From assembly GCA_030950375.1 (NCBI GenBank), contig JAUZRN010000009.1:1-64000 (forward strand): DNA of 64,000 nt, given 5' to 3'. Source of the DNA: Rhodothermus sp. GTDB taxonomy: Bacteria; Bacteroidota; Rhodothermia; Rhodothermales; Rhodothermaceae. Below the pieces are notes generated by a model. That model made no database searches, was not told where the DNA came from, and saw only the letters and a list, made by a program, of their open reading frames with translations. Within the stretch, counting starts at the first letter, position 1, and every line of letters starts with the position of its first letter. Positions 33,915 to 42,719 of the stretch are shown piece after piece. Made by a program: the position numbers and the translations under genes.

Positions 33915-34963
33915 GAGAGGGATTGAACGAGCGGGTGCAGCGTCTGCTGACGCTGGCGCAGCACTGGCGTGAACCATCTTTCCCGGAGCGGCAGGAAGCC
34001 GTCGAACAGGCACTGGCGGCCTCGGACTTTCTGACAGAGGAAGCGGCGGCGTTTGCTCTGAATCAGCAGATGCATGCGCTGACGGAACAGGCATTGCGTC
34101 GCTTCGTGGACATGCTTCCGCCAGCGTCCGAGCAAACCGTACTGCTCTGGCAGGCCGATCGGTCGCCGCTGGCCGGCTGGCAGGAGGCCCTGTTGCTCTG
34201 GATGAGCGGACATCGGGGTACACTGGTACTGACCGAGCCGGCAGCTACGCTGGTCGGAGCGCTGTTACGGGCCCTGCAGGTCGATACCCTGGTGGTCGAT
34301 ACCGAGCCACGTCTGAAGACGCGGCTGGCGCAGGTGGATGTTTTGCTGGTCGTGGGAGACGAGACGATCCACCAGCAGGTGCAGGAGGCACTGGTGGAGA
34401 GCGGACCTGCTCCTGTCAAAAGCTGTTTGCTTCCGTTGCGCTACGGGGTGGCTGTACTGGATGGTCATGAGACACCGGACGAGCTGGAAGGACTGGCGGA
34501 AGATGCGCTGCTTTTTGAAGGGTTTGGCTGTCGGAGCGTCCGTCTGATATGGGCGCCGGAGCATCTACCGCCCGATGCACTGCTTGAGACGCTGTCGCTA
34601 TTTCGGAGCGTGTTTCCGGCACATCCGGCCACGCCCGGACGCCTGAAGATGCCCCGGGCATGGTTGAAGGCAACCAGCATGCCACACGCCTACGGCGAAG
34701 GATTGGAATTTCTGATCAGTAAAGGAGCGCCCGAGCCACAGACACCAGGACATCTGCGCTGGGTCTCCTACCAGCAGCTTGAAACGGTAAAGGCGTGGTT
34801 AAGCGACTGTGCCGATGAACTTTCCGTTGTTGTAGCACGGCCTGTGCTGCTCGAGCAGTTGCCGGCATTGCCCGGACGTACAGAACCGGGACGGGCGCAT
34901 CGTCCTGCGTTTCCAGATACACTGGGCACAACGCTTGAAGTGCTCCGAGCATTGCTGACTTAA
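33911..34963 (+). CDS. LuxC-type acyl-CoA reductase
   Basis: 350 residues starting with GTG at 33911, overlapping the stop of the redoxin gene (GTGA). It follows the pattern of Bacteroidota acyl-CoA reductases of the LuxC family: an N-terminal helical region, TVLLWQADRSPLAGWQEALLLWMSGH, LTEPAATLVGALLRAL, and FEGFGCRSVRLIWAPEHL, where the Cys is a good candidate for the acyl-thioester nucleophile. The family reduces fatty acyl-CoA to aldehyde; partners of the lux type are absent. In FCB bacteria the substrate is unknown. Confidence 0.75.
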   Translation: MREGLNERVQRLLTLAQHWREPSFPERQEAVEQALAASDFLTEEAAAFALNQQMHALTEQALRRFVDMLPPASEQTVLLWQADRSPLAGWQEALLLWMSGHRGTLVLTEPAATLVGALLRALQVDTLVVDTEPRLKTRLAQVDVLLVVGDETIHQQVQEALVESGPAPVKSCLLPLRYGVAVLDGHETPDELEGLAEDALLFEGFGCRSVRLIWAPEHLPPDALLETLSLFRSVFPAHPATPGRLKMPRAWLKATSMPHAYGEGLEFLISKGAPEPQTPGHLRWVSYQQLETVKAWLSDCADELSVVVARPVLLEQLPALPGRTEPGRAHRPAFPDTLGTTLEVLRALLT

Positions 34964-34967
34964 CCGT

Positions 34968-35276
34968 TCAGTCGGCCGCACGCTCGTCCAAATAGGTGCG
35001 CAGCACGCTGATTACGTCGGTTTCAATAGCCTCCCAGGGCACTTCTGCACGTTTGGTTACCGTAACGAACTCCGGTAGGATGAGCACATCACAGACGCCT
35101 TCAATGGCAAACAGCGCAGAAGCCAGTGGATGTGCCGCAGCGGCTTCGGCCGAACGAAAACTCAACAGGCCTTTGTCAATAAAAGGCTGGCCCGGTGCTG
35201 TAAATTTGAGACTATTGGGGTTAGGGGTCGGGTGGCGTTGAAGTCCTGAAGCCAATGATTTTTTCCAGAAACGCAT
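34968..35276 (-). CDS. NifU N-terminal/Nfu-N domain protein
   Basis: 102 residues with the Nfu N-terminal pattern: HPTPNPNSLKFTAPGQPF, then AAAHPLASALFAIEGVCDVLILPEFVTVTKR and VISVLRTYLDE. The C-terminal CxxC iron-sulfur domain of full-length Nfu is absent, as in many stand-alone members. It may help iron-sulfur carrier interactions; its partner is unknown. It converges on the acyl-CoA reductase gene with 4 nt between stops. Confidence 0.85.
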   Translation of the reverse strand: MRFWKKSLASGLQRHPTPNPNSLKFTAPGQPFIDKGLLSFRSAEAAAAHPLASALFAIEGVCDVLILPEFVTVTKRAEVPWEAIETDVISVLRTYLDERAAD

Positions 35277-35365
35277 AGAGCTGAGGGATTACTTTCTGCG
35301 GTAAGTGGTAAACGAAAAGCCTGGCGCCTGTTCGGGTTCCTTTACAGCACACCTAAGTAAAGTCT

Positions 35366-35728
35366 ATGCAGACGACTCCTTCACAGCATCTACAACGCCT
35401 GCGACAGCAGATGCAGGAGCTGGTAGAAGACCTGCGGACCTGGGTGGAGTTGCGGCTGATGCTCACCCAGTTGGAAATTGAAGAGCGCATCGAAACACGG
35501 ATTCGCCAGCTTCTGGTTCGGGTAGTAATCGGCGTGTTGGGCGGGCTTGCCGTCGTATTTGGGCTGGTGGCTGTGGCGCTGGGGCTGGGAAGCTGGCTGG
35601 GGCATCCCGGCTGGGGGTTTCTGGTAGTGGCCCTGGTGCTGGCTGGCATAGCGGCTGTGCTACACCTTGGGCGCCGACGGTCCGGTGCCCGCGAAGCATC
35701 GAAAGCAGCCGATCGAGCATCTGCTTAA
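35366..35728 (+). CDS. Phage holin-family (DUF1469-like) membrane protein
   Basis: 120 residues: an N-terminal helix (QHLQRLRQQMQELVEDLRTWVELRLMLTQLEIEER), two adjacent membrane segments (VVIGVLGGLAVVFGLVAVALGLG; WGFLVVALVLAGIAAVLHLG) and a basic tail. This is the layout of the 'phage holin family'/Actinobacterial holin-X group, which are common chromosomal genes and usually not phage lysis proteins. It is the first of three rightward genes, 74 nt before a helical unknown. Confidence 0.75.
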   Translation: MQTTPSQHLQRLRQQMQELVEDLRTWVELRLMLTQLEIEERIETRIRQLLVRVVIGVLGGLAVVFGLVAVALGLGSWLGHPGWGFLVVALVLAGIAAVLHLGRRRSGAREASKAADRASA

Positions 35729-35802
35729 ACCCGGCGTTTTGCGGACGATTACTACAGGCAGGATATGACGTGGATTGACCCCCGCTTTCGTGGAGGTACA
35801 GC

Positions 35803-36816
35803 ATGACCACCTATGAGCTGACGCAGCATCTGCAGGCGCTGCTGCGAGCCACCGATAAAGATCGGCAGTTCGTCCGCTATGTGTTCGTGCTGGCCCGGGC
35901 CTACGATCGGCTTGCTATCGAATTGATAGAGGGATTGACCAGCCGCAATCTGACACTGTTTTCCCGGAAGCACCATGCTGTTCGTGATGCCCTCTCCGAA
36001 GTGCGTCGGCAGAGTGAGACGTTTCCGGTTGGCCAGATTTTTCATGAGTTGATTGAACTGCAGGAGGAGCTGGGTCGGTTGACCGAGCACTTTGCCGAAT
36101 CCAGTCAGGAGCAAGAGGTGCTTCAGGGAATCACGACGGAGGTGCACAGCTTTTATGAAGTTTTCGAACAGTTTGTTCGCACAGCCAGCGATGGCGCTTT
36201 TGGTGCATTGATGCGGGCAGCCCATCGGCTCCATCTTCGCCTTCAGATGCTGCGTCAGGTGCTTCGGCTGATCTGTGGTGCGCTGGATACACCGGCAGAC
36301 GTGCACGAGGGATGCCGGTCTCTCACGCTGCTATTTGACCAGGGAAGCGATTATGAACGGATGGTGGGATGTCTACAGGCTCTGGAGGCAGCCTATCGTC
36401 ATCTGGCAGCGCTCACAGGGATTACTGAACCGGCACTATCCGTACAGCGCCTGGAGGCTGATGGACGGTTGCGCGTCAGCGTAGCCGGGGCGGCCCGGTT
36501 GATTGAGGTGTTGACCGGATTGCTGGAGCGCTACGTAACGTTTCGGATGCACCTGGACGGCTCGGCAGACGATCAGGTAGGCTACCGCATCGGGGCTACC
36601 CAGTCGTTGATTAACCTGGTCGATGTGTTGAAACAGGCCGGGTTGGTTGAAATGCTGGACAATGAGCCGCGCCTGAAGCAGTGTGCGCTGGAATTGTATC
36701 GGGAACTGGAGGTGCTGGTGAGCGATGGCGCTTTGTTGCAGATCAACGATTGGCACCTGGGTGAGCTTTCGGCGTACATCTCCGATGGCCGAGCGCCTCA
36801 AACCCTGACGGCCTGA
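35803..36816 (+). CDS. Helical protein of unknown function
   Basis: 337 residues, nearly all predicted helix, with no signal peptide or membrane segment and no recognised motif. Segments such as FHELIELQEELGRLTEHFAE and AHRLHLRLQMLRQVLRLIC could form coiled-coil or helical-bundle contacts. GGAGG precedes the ATG. It sits between the holin-family gene and another unknown, all in the same direction with 8 nt to the next gene. Confidence 0.7.
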   Translation: MTTYELTQHLQALLRATDKDRQFVRYVFVLARAYDRLAIELIEGLTSRNLTLFSRKHHAVRDALSEVRRQSETFPVGQIFHELIELQEELGRLTEHFAESSQEQEVLQGITTEVHSFYEVFEQFVRTASDGAFGALMRAAHRLHLRLQMLRQVLRLICGALDTPADVHEGCRSLTLLFDQGSDYERMVGCLQALEAAYRHLAALTGITEPALSVQRLEADGRLRVSVAGAARLIEVLTGLLERYVTFRMHLDGSADDQVGYRIGATQSLINLVDVLKQAGLVEMLDNEPRLKQCALELYRELEVLVSDGALLQINDWHLGELSAYISDGRAPQTLTA

Positions 36817-36824
36817 GATACAAT

Positions 36825-37256
36825 ATGGCAACAACCAGTCCGCTACGGCGGGTTCGCCTGGAACAGGCCCGGGTTCGTGCTGACCGACGTGCGGCGCTGG
36901 AGCAGTTGAGCGAGCGACTTTTCCTGCGGCGATCCTTTCTACAGTTAAGCCCGGCCGATCAACGGTGGCAGCGGCCAGAGCTGGTGCAGCTGATGCGGCG
37001 GTACAGCCGGCTTTATCGAACGATCAGTACACCCTTCGACGGACCTTTACTCTTTGCGCTGGGGTACTTCCGGATCCGAGCGGACGAGCTGGAGCCAGTC
37101 GCCGAAGCGATGCCCCTTGAGGATCCTGAACGACTTGTCTGGTTGCTCAGCGAGTTTTTGCAGCCGGGGGCCCGCTTCTGGGTGGAAGAGAATGGGATGT
37201 GGCAGGGATGGCAGATCGTGGATGAAGGGCAGCTTCAATCCCTGTCAGAGAAGTAA
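36825..37256 (+). CDS. Protein of unknown function, 143 residues
   Basis: A basic N-terminal helical region (RRVRLEQARVRADRRAALEQL) is followed by a globular C-terminal part with FDGPLLFALGYFRIRADELEP and a WVEENGMWQGWQIVDEG ending. No family is recognised. It starts 8 nt after the upstream unknown gene and its 3' end overlaps the convergent gene by 22 nt. The clean spacing supports a real gene. Confidence 0.6.
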   Translation: MATTSPLRRVRLEQARVRADRRAALEQLSERLFLRRSFLQLSPADQRWQRPELVQLMRRYSRLYRTISTPFDGPLLFALGYFRIRADELEPVAEAMPLEDPERLVWLLSEFLQPGARFWVEENGMWQGWQIVDEGQLQSLSEK

Positions 37257-37867
37257 GCCAGTAGCAGGCGCAGGGCATTTTCTGGAGACATTTCTTCTGA
37301 GGGCTTCTGGTCCGGCAGCAATACGATGGCCGTCTGATATCGCCCGGAGGAGGTCAGGTGGTCGTAGAGTCGGAGGGCTGGGCAGCGTCCCTGAAAGGCC
37401 AGGAGAGCGGTTACCTGATGGGGACGTCGAGGATAGGGATCGTCGCTCGGAAGAAGACGCCGTAGGTGTTCAAGCACCTGACGAAGGACAGCAAAAGAGG
37501 GTTCGGGTAGTTGAATGAACAGATCGACGGTATAGTCTCGACCAAAGTCGATTTCTACCCGGCTGTAGTTGGGCGCGTCGGGTTGCCAGTTAAGACGAAG
37601 ACGGCCGCATCCCTGGGTGAGTTGGGCAATGGCTGTCGCCAGCTCATGAAAGCGGGTAGTCAGTTCGTCCTGAAGGCGCTGGTAGGCAGCACTGAGGGCA
37701 TATGGATCAGCTTGCCCGGCGGCCTCCATAGCAGCACGATAGGCGGCTTCCTGCAGCCATTGTTGTAGCTCGGCGTCGGCGTTGAGCAGGTCCTCGATCT
37801 TGCGAAGGGGTTGATGCAGCACTGGTTGCAACAGGGCAATCCAGTCGTCGCGTGAGCGGTGGGGCAT
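37235..37867 (-). CDS. Protein of unknown function, 210 residues
   Basis: N-terminal ~85 residues are helical (PVLHQPLRKIEDLLNADAELQ ...), the middle is beta-rich (RLRLNWQPDAPNYSRVEIDFGRDYTVDLFIQL), and a helical end carries LLPSDDPYPRRPHQV. No known domain is recognised. It lies 3 nt after the TlpA-like gene on the same strand, so it is probably the last gene of the ytxJ-tlpA unit. Its 3' end overlaps the convergent gene. Confidence 0.6.
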   Translation of the reverse strand: MPHRSRDDWIALLQPVLHQPLRKIEDLLNADAELQQWLQEAAYRAAMEAAGQADPYALSAAYQRLQDELTTRFHELATAIAQLTQGCGRLRLNWQPDAPNYSRVEIDFGRDYTVDLFIQLPEPSFAVLRQVLEHLRRLLPSDDPYPRRPHQVTALLAFQGRCPALRLYDHLTSSGRYQTAIVLLPDQKPSEEMSPENALRLLLAYFSDRD

Positions 37868-37870
37868 GGC

Positions 37871-38458
37871 TCAAGAGGCCGATTCGTCCAGCAGCGCTTC
37901 CAGTATCGGACGCATGGCTTCGGTCGGGAAGATGCCGAGCACCTGGTAGCGCATGCGTCCGCTCCGGTCAATAACCACGGTGGTAGGAAGGGCCCAGACG
38001 CCGCCGTAGGCTTCGGAGATCGACCCATCGTCCAGCACGACGGGATAGTTAATTTGAAAATCTTCAGCAAAAGGTGCGACCACCTCGGCCCCTCCTTCAT
38101 CAAGGGAGACGCCCACCACCAGCAGGCCCCGGTCACCCAGCTCACGCTGCAATGCAATAAGATCAGGAATCTCTGTACGGCAGGGCGGGCACCAGGTAGC
38201 CCAGAAGTTCAACACAATGACCGAGCCCCGGTGAGCACTCAGGCGAAACCGGGAGCCATCCAGGCGGGGCGCTTCGAAGTCCGGTGCCGGCTGAGGCGGT
38301 TGAATTTCTTCCACACCGGGCAGCAACACCTGCTGGGAAAGGGCCACCTGCTCGGACGACTTTGATCGACAACCGACCAGCAGCAGACTACTGAGCAAGG
38401 TGATCAGAAGTATCCAGCCGGTCCAGCGTCTGGTTGAGTGCATCCAGGGTAATAGCAT
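37871..38458 (-). CDS. TlpA/ResA-like thioredoxin lipoprotein
   Basis: 195 residues with a lipoprotein signal (WILLITLLSSLLLVGC), then PAPDFEAPRLDGSRFRLSAHRGSVIVLNFWATWCPPCRTEIPDL, the TlpA/ResA active site WCPPC. ALPTTVVIDRSGRM supplies the cis-Pro and strand. It likely reduces disulfides outside the cytoplasm, for example in cytochrome c or other exported proteins. The start overlaps the 3' end of the YtxJ-like gene by about 70 nt; an ATG at 38443 is an alternative start. Confidence 0.92.
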   Translation of the reverse strand: MLLPWMHSTRRWTGWILLITLLSSLLLVGCRSKSSEQVALSQQVLLPGVEEIQPPQPAPDFEAPRLDGSRFRLSAHRGSVIVLNFWATWCPPCRTEIPDLIALQRELGDRGLLVVGVSLDEGGAEVVAPFAEDFQINYPVVLDDGSISEAYGGVWALPTTVVIDRSGRMRYQVLGIFPTEAMRPILEALLDESAS

Positions 38459-38768
38459 AGTGGGAAGCGTGAAAGATTACCTGTCCATGATAAATTACAA
38501 AGGCCTGGGGACTTTCATGGCGAACCTCCAGGCGACGAGCGACAGCATCGGAGACCGGACGGGCTGTCTGCACCACGATCTCATAGACCGGTACGGATCG
38601 GCAGGCGGCCAGTTGGAGGAGGATTTGCCGGACATGGTGACTGATGCCACAGTGCCGACTGTGCTTGAACAGCACAATTGGTTCCTGATAGGAGTGGGCC
38701 AGGGCTGCTTCCAGCTGCGCCTCATCCGTTACAGGAGTGAGCAAAAACTTCGGTATTGCTGCGGGCAT
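38388..38768 (-). CDS. YtxJ-type monothiol bacilliredoxin-like protein
   Basis: 126 residues from the ATG at 38768 (an upstream TTG is less likely). The active-site segment PIVLFKHSRHCGISHHVRQIL fits the YtxJ/BrxC family (FKHSxxCxIS), a thioredoxin-fold protein with a single active-site Cys, and ESPQAFVIYHGQVIFHASHYAIT is the family C-terminal half. BrxC-type proteins act on bacillithiol mixed disulfides in Firmicutes; many FCB bacteria carry the same gene. It is upstream of, and overlaps, the TlpA-like gene. Confidence 0.85.
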   Translation of the reverse strand: MPAAIPKFLLTPVTDEAQLEAALAHSYQEPIVLFKHSRHCGISHHVRQILLQLAACRSVPVYEIVVQTARPVSDAVARRLEVRHESPQAFVIYHGQVIFHASHYAITLDALNQTLDRLDTSDHLAQ

Positions 38769-38921
38769 TGCGTGAAAAGTCCTTGATAGGTAGGGCAAAA
38801 AAATGAGCGTGCACCGCTCGGAACATCGGATCTTGATGGTGCAACCTTTCGTTGCGACGCGCGCATAAGACGCTCTTAGCAGGCTTTCGTTTCGTGTTAT
38901 AGAAAAACGAGGCAGTCAACG

Positions 38922-40739
38922 ATGCAGACCGGAGCTGAACACGTTCGCTGGGATCTGACTGATCTGTATTCAGACGAGGCTGCTTTGCGACAGGATCTGG
39001 AGCAGGCGCTGGCTGAGGCCGATGTATTCGCCAGCGAATACCATGGTCGGATTGGCTCGCTGAATGCCCGGAGACTGGCTGCAGCATTGCATCGTTACGA
39101 AGCGATTCTGGATCGACTGGGCCGTGCCTACACGTACGCCTATCTACACTGGAGCACCAATACGGAGGATCCGGCCCGGGGGGCATTGTTGCAGTACGTG
39201 CGGGAGCGTTATACGCAGGCTACACAGCGGCTGCTGTTTCTGGAGTTGGAGTGGGCGGCTGTGGACCCGGGCCGTGCCCGAAAGCTCCTGGCCACCAGGG
39301 CGCTGCGGCCTTATCGGCACTATCTGGAACTGCAGCAACGGCTGCGTCCGCATTTGCTCAGTGAGCCGGAGGAAAAGATCCTGGCCGAAAAACGGGTGAC
39401 CGGCCGGGATGCCTGGAGCCGCTTCTTTGACGAGCTACTCAGCAGTCTGCGCTTTGAGCTGGACGGCCAGTGGCTGACCGAGCAAGAGGTACTGGCTAAA
39501 CTGTATGATCCGGATCGAGAGGTGCGGCGACAGGCAGCCCTGGCCTTTACGGAAGGATTGAAGCCCCGCATTCGAGAGCTTGCCTATATCTTCAATACCG
39601 TCCTGGCCGATAAGGCTTCCGAAGACCGACTACGCGGCTACCGAACCTGGATCGAAAGCCGTAATCTGGCCAACGAGGTCAGCGACGAGATGGTCGACGC
39701 GCTGATTCGGTCGGTCACTGAGCGCTACGACCTGGTAGCCCGTTTCTACGAGCTCAAGCGTCAATTGCTGGGGCTGGAGGCGCTGTACGATTATGACCGG
39801 TACGCTCCGCTGAAAGAGGCCAGTACACGCTATCGCTGGGAAGAGGCGCGCGCGCTGGTTGAGGAAGCCTACCGGGCCTTCCACCCACGCATGGGTGAGA
39901 TCGCCGCGCAATTTTTTGAGCGCCGCTGGATCGATGCGGCCATGACACCAGGCAAACGAAGCGGTGCATTCAGTCATGGGGCTGTCCCCAGTGCGCATCC
40001 GTACATTCTGCTCAACTACACGGGCACGATTCGCGACGTGCAGACGCTGGCCCACGAACTCGGTCATGGGGTACACCAGTACCTTTCGCGTAAGCAGGGC
40101 ATTTTGCAGGCCGACACCCCACTCACAACGGCCGAGACGGCCTCTGTTTTCGGGGAGATGCTGGTCTTTGAACGACTCATGGCGGCCGAAGAGGATCCGT
40201 CTAACCGGCTGGCCATGCTGATGGGCAAGATTGATGATACGATGGCCACCGTCTTTCGACAGGTGGCCATGAACCGCTTTGAAGATCGCATGCACAACGC
40301 CCGGCGTCGGCAGGGTGAACTTTCGGTAGAGGCCTTTTGCGACTTCTGGATTGAGACGCAGCAGGCCATGTTTCGAGGGAGCGTTACGCTGGGTGAGCAC
40401 TATCGGTACTGGTGGAGCTATATTCCGCATTTCATCCATACGCCGGGTTACGTGTATGCTTATGCGTTTGGTGAACTGCTGGTACTGGCGCTCTTTGCCC
40501 GCTATCGCCAGGAGGGGCCTGATTTTGCCAAACGCTATCTGCAGTTGCTGGAAGCCGGCGGTTCGGACTGGCCGCACGTGCTGGTTGGCCACCTGGGCGT
40601 GGACCTGACCGATCCGAAGTTCTGGCACGAAGGGCTGCAGGCGATCGAAGACCTGATTGCGCAGGCCGAAGCACTTGCTACCCAGGTGCAGGAGGAGCTG
40701 GCCGTCTCGCACTCGGCAGGCAGTGCGTCGGGAGGATAA
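38922..40739 (+). CDS. pepF: Oligoendopeptidase F (M3B family)
   Basis: 605 residues with RWDLTDLYSDEAALRQDLEQ at the start, RVTGRDAWSRFFDELLSSL in the middle, and the zinc site TLAHELGHGVHQYLS (HELGH at residues 378-382) followed by TAETASVFGEMLVFE, which supplies the glutamate ligand. The family cleaves peptides of roughly 7-17 residues in the cytoplasm. No signal peptide is present. It is followed by a T9SS cargo gene after 30 nt. Confidence 0.96.
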   Translation: MQTGAEHVRWDLTDLYSDEAALRQDLEQALAEADVFASEYHGRIGSLNARRLAAALHRYEAILDRLGRAYTYAYLHWSTNTEDPARGALLQYVRERYTQATQRLLFLELEWAAVDPGRARKLLATRALRPYRHYLELQQRLRPHLLSEPEEKILAEKRVTGRDAWSRFFDELLSSLRFELDGQWLTEQEVLAKLYDPDREVRRQAALAFTEGLKPRIRELAYIFNTVLADKASEDRLRGYRTWIESRNLANEVSDEMVDALIRSVTERYDLVARFYELKRQLLGLEALYDYDRYAPLKEASTRYRWEEARALVEEAYRAFHPRMGEIAAQFFERRWIDAAMTPGKRSGAFSHGAVPSAHPYILLNYTGTIRDVQTLAHELGHGVHQYLSRKQGILQADTPLTTAETASVFGEMLVFERLMAAEEDPSNRLAMLMGKIDDTMATVFRQVAMNRFEDRMHNARRRQGELSVEAFCDFWIETQQAMFRGSVTLGEHYRYWWSYIPHFIHTPGYVYAYAFGELLVLALFARYRQEGPDFAKRYLQLLEAGGSDWPHVLVGHLGVDLTDPKFWHEGLQAIEDLIAQAEALATQVQEELAVSHSAGSASGG

Positions 40740-40769
40740 AGCTGAAGAAAACCAGACGTAGAGGGCATC

Positions 40770-42620
40770 ATGAAAAAGCGATACCATCAACTTGGAACGA
40801 TTTTGATCGGGCTACTGCTGAGTGGAGGGAGCGTGCAGGCCCAGTTTGCCGGCTTCGAAGTGGTCGCGTCCGATCCTGCCCCGGGCGCTGTCAGTGTCCC
40901 CCTGGAGACCATCATTTCGTTTACTTTTTCAACACCGCTTCCAGATTCACTGCTGGCCTCAGGGCTGGACTCACTGCTGGGTGCCGGGTTTGGGGTGCAT
41001 CCCTGCGATCAGATTCTGGTAGGCGGGGTTTCTCCCTGCACGCAGCCCGTACAGGGAACGATCAACGAAGAGGGACGCACCATTTCCTTTGCGGTAACGC
41101 ACCTGGCACAGACCACGTACACCTGGACGGTGCCGGAGCTGATCGTTTCCGATACAGCAATCGCCTTCAGGACGTACTTCCTGAAGTATGCAACCGCGGA
41201 GGTGCTCGGCGGTGTGACCGTCCAGGGGTCGGTAATGCTGGCTGGTATGGGAGCTGGGAAGGTTGCTTGGCCTTCTGCGAAACACCAGACGCATCCGGAC
41301 GGCTGGGTTTCGTGGATGCGGACGCTGGTGCGTCCGCATGTGCCGGGATGGGATCGGTTGATCCCTTCGCTGATGGATCCGGTCGTCCAGGCTGCGTACC
41401 AGCCGAATGCATATAAGCAAGGTGCTTCCGAAGGGCAGCAGGTCGATCCAACCGGCATGATTGTGGTGCTTCTGGATCGCTATGGGTATCCTGCTGGTGG
41501 TGCGGTGGTGACAGCCGAGGGTACGTTCCGCATAGCCAATGTGGAGCAGGGCTGGTACACGCCGCAGGGCATCCTGCTCGATTACGATCGGGTAAACGGC
41601 CGACTCCGGGTTGGTTTCGCCATGCTGGATGAGGATATGGATGGCCAGGCCGACTCGATTCAGGTAAATGGCAGCGATATATCCGGGGTGGTGCTGACCG
41701 GACAGGGGATCGAGCTGCTGCGCATCACGGCGTTACAGCAACTGGAAGCGGCCGGTATGATGGCAGCCTCTATGCTGGAAGGGCCGGCCAGCCTGATCGG
41801 TATTGCTGCGGCCTCACTACCCCTGTTTAAAGGAGAGCCCGACGGGAAAGCGCTGCTCTGGATTTATCTCTTTGCAGGTAGCGGCACAGATCCCCAGATC
41901 TTACTGCTCGTCCAGGGCTCCCCGGGGACATTGGTCCCGCTGCCGCTTGGATCGGTCTCGACGCTGAACCTTCCAGTGCCGCTTGCTGCCCTACCCGACG
42001 TTTTTGTGGATAGCGATGTCGCCGTAGCGGCGGCCGAAGCCGGCGGCGGTACCGAGTTTCGAGCAATGGCCAACAATGAGGTTGTGATGGCAATGCTGGC
42101 CGGGATTTTTGGGCCATTGAGCGAGATGTCAGAGTTCGTGTACAGCGATCCGAACGTACCGGTATGGGTGGTGGCCTACCTACGTCTGGACCGGATGAGC
42201 TATCTGGCCGATTCGCTTACCGGGACGATTCCTGCCAAGCAACCGGAAGTAGAGGTAGGCCGCGTGTTCTATGTGGATATGCAAGATGGCACGCTGCTGG
42301 GGAGCCGCTCCATGGTACGGACCACGTCCGTTGAGCCATTACCGGGCGAGGTGCCCCGGCAGTTTGCGTTGGAGCCGAACTATCCGAATCCGTTCCGTAC
42401 CGAGACGGCTATTCCGTTCACACTGGCGCGGAGCAGCCCGGTCCGCGTGGAGGTATTCAACCTGCTGGGGCAACGAGTGGCCACGCTGTTTGAAGGCGTA
42501 CTGCCTGCCGGGCGTTATGTGGTCCGATGGGTGGCGGCAGATCAACCGGCTGGCTTTTATCTGGTACGCCTGCAGGCAGGAGAACGTCAGCTCAGTCGGG
42601 TGGTGATGCATCAGCGATAG
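40770..42620 (+). CDS. Secreted T9SS cargo protein with Ig-like N-terminal domain
   Basis: 616 residues with signal peptide (GTILIGLLLSGGSVQAQ). Residues ~30-130 form a bacterial Ig-like domain (ASDPAPGAVSVPLETIISFTFSTPL, then VTHLAQTTYTWTV). A ~350-residue middle has no recognised domain. The last ~85 residues form a type A T9SS sorting domain: NYPNPFRTETAIPF, VEVFNLLGQRVATLFEG, LPAGRYVVRW, AGFYLVRLQAGERQLSR. It should be exported through T9SS, with the domain cleaved or retained at the surface. A weak terminator follows. Confidence 0.88.
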   Translation: MKKRYHQLGTILIGLLLSGGSVQAQFAGFEVVASDPAPGAVSVPLETIISFTFSTPLPDSLLASGLDSLLGAGFGVHPCDQILVGGVSPCTQPVQGTINEEGRTISFAVTHLAQTTYTWTVPELIVSDTAIAFRTYFLKYATAEVLGGVTVQGSVMLAGMGAGKVAWPSAKHQTHPDGWVSWMRTLVRPHVPGWDRLIPSLMDPVVQAAYQPNAYKQGASEGQQVDPTGMIVVLLDRYGYPAGGAVVTAEGTFRIANVEQGWYTPQGILLDYDRVNGRLRVGFAMLDEDMDGQADSIQVNGSDISGVVLTGQGIELLRITALQQLEAAGMMAASMLEGPASLIGIAAASLPLFKGEPDGKALLWIYLFAGSGTDPQILLLVQGSPGTLVPLPLGSVSTLNLPVPLAALPDVFVDSDVAVAAAEAGGGTEFRAMANNEVVMAMLAGIFGPLSEMSEFVYSDPNVPVWVVAYLRLDRMSYLADSLTGTIPAKQPEVEVGRVFYVDMQDGTLLGSRSMVRTTSVEPLPGEVPRQFALEPNYPNPFRTETAIPFTLARSSPVRVEVFNLLGQRVATLFEGVLPAGRYVVRWVAADQPAGFYLVRLQAGERQLSRVVMHQR

Positions 42621-42652
42621 GAAAACAATTCAGTCATAAAACGTTGTACAGG

Positions 42653-42684
42653 CAGGCGACTCCGTAACGGGTCGCCTGTCTTTG
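42653..42684 (+). terminator. Weak terminator after the T9SS cargo gene
   Basis: CAGGCGAC (42653-42660) and GTCGCCTG (42671-42678) pair as an 8-bp stem with a 10-nt loop, followed by TCTTTGTC. The T tract is poor. Confidence 0.5.
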
Positions 42685-42719
42685 TCTCTGGTGTTCACGG
42701 AAACGGAGGGTTCGTATTC

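Noticed and set aside
35366-35728. Treating the holin-family gene as part of a prophage
   Set aside because: No phage genes surround it, and this membrane-protein group is common as an ordinary chromosomal gene.
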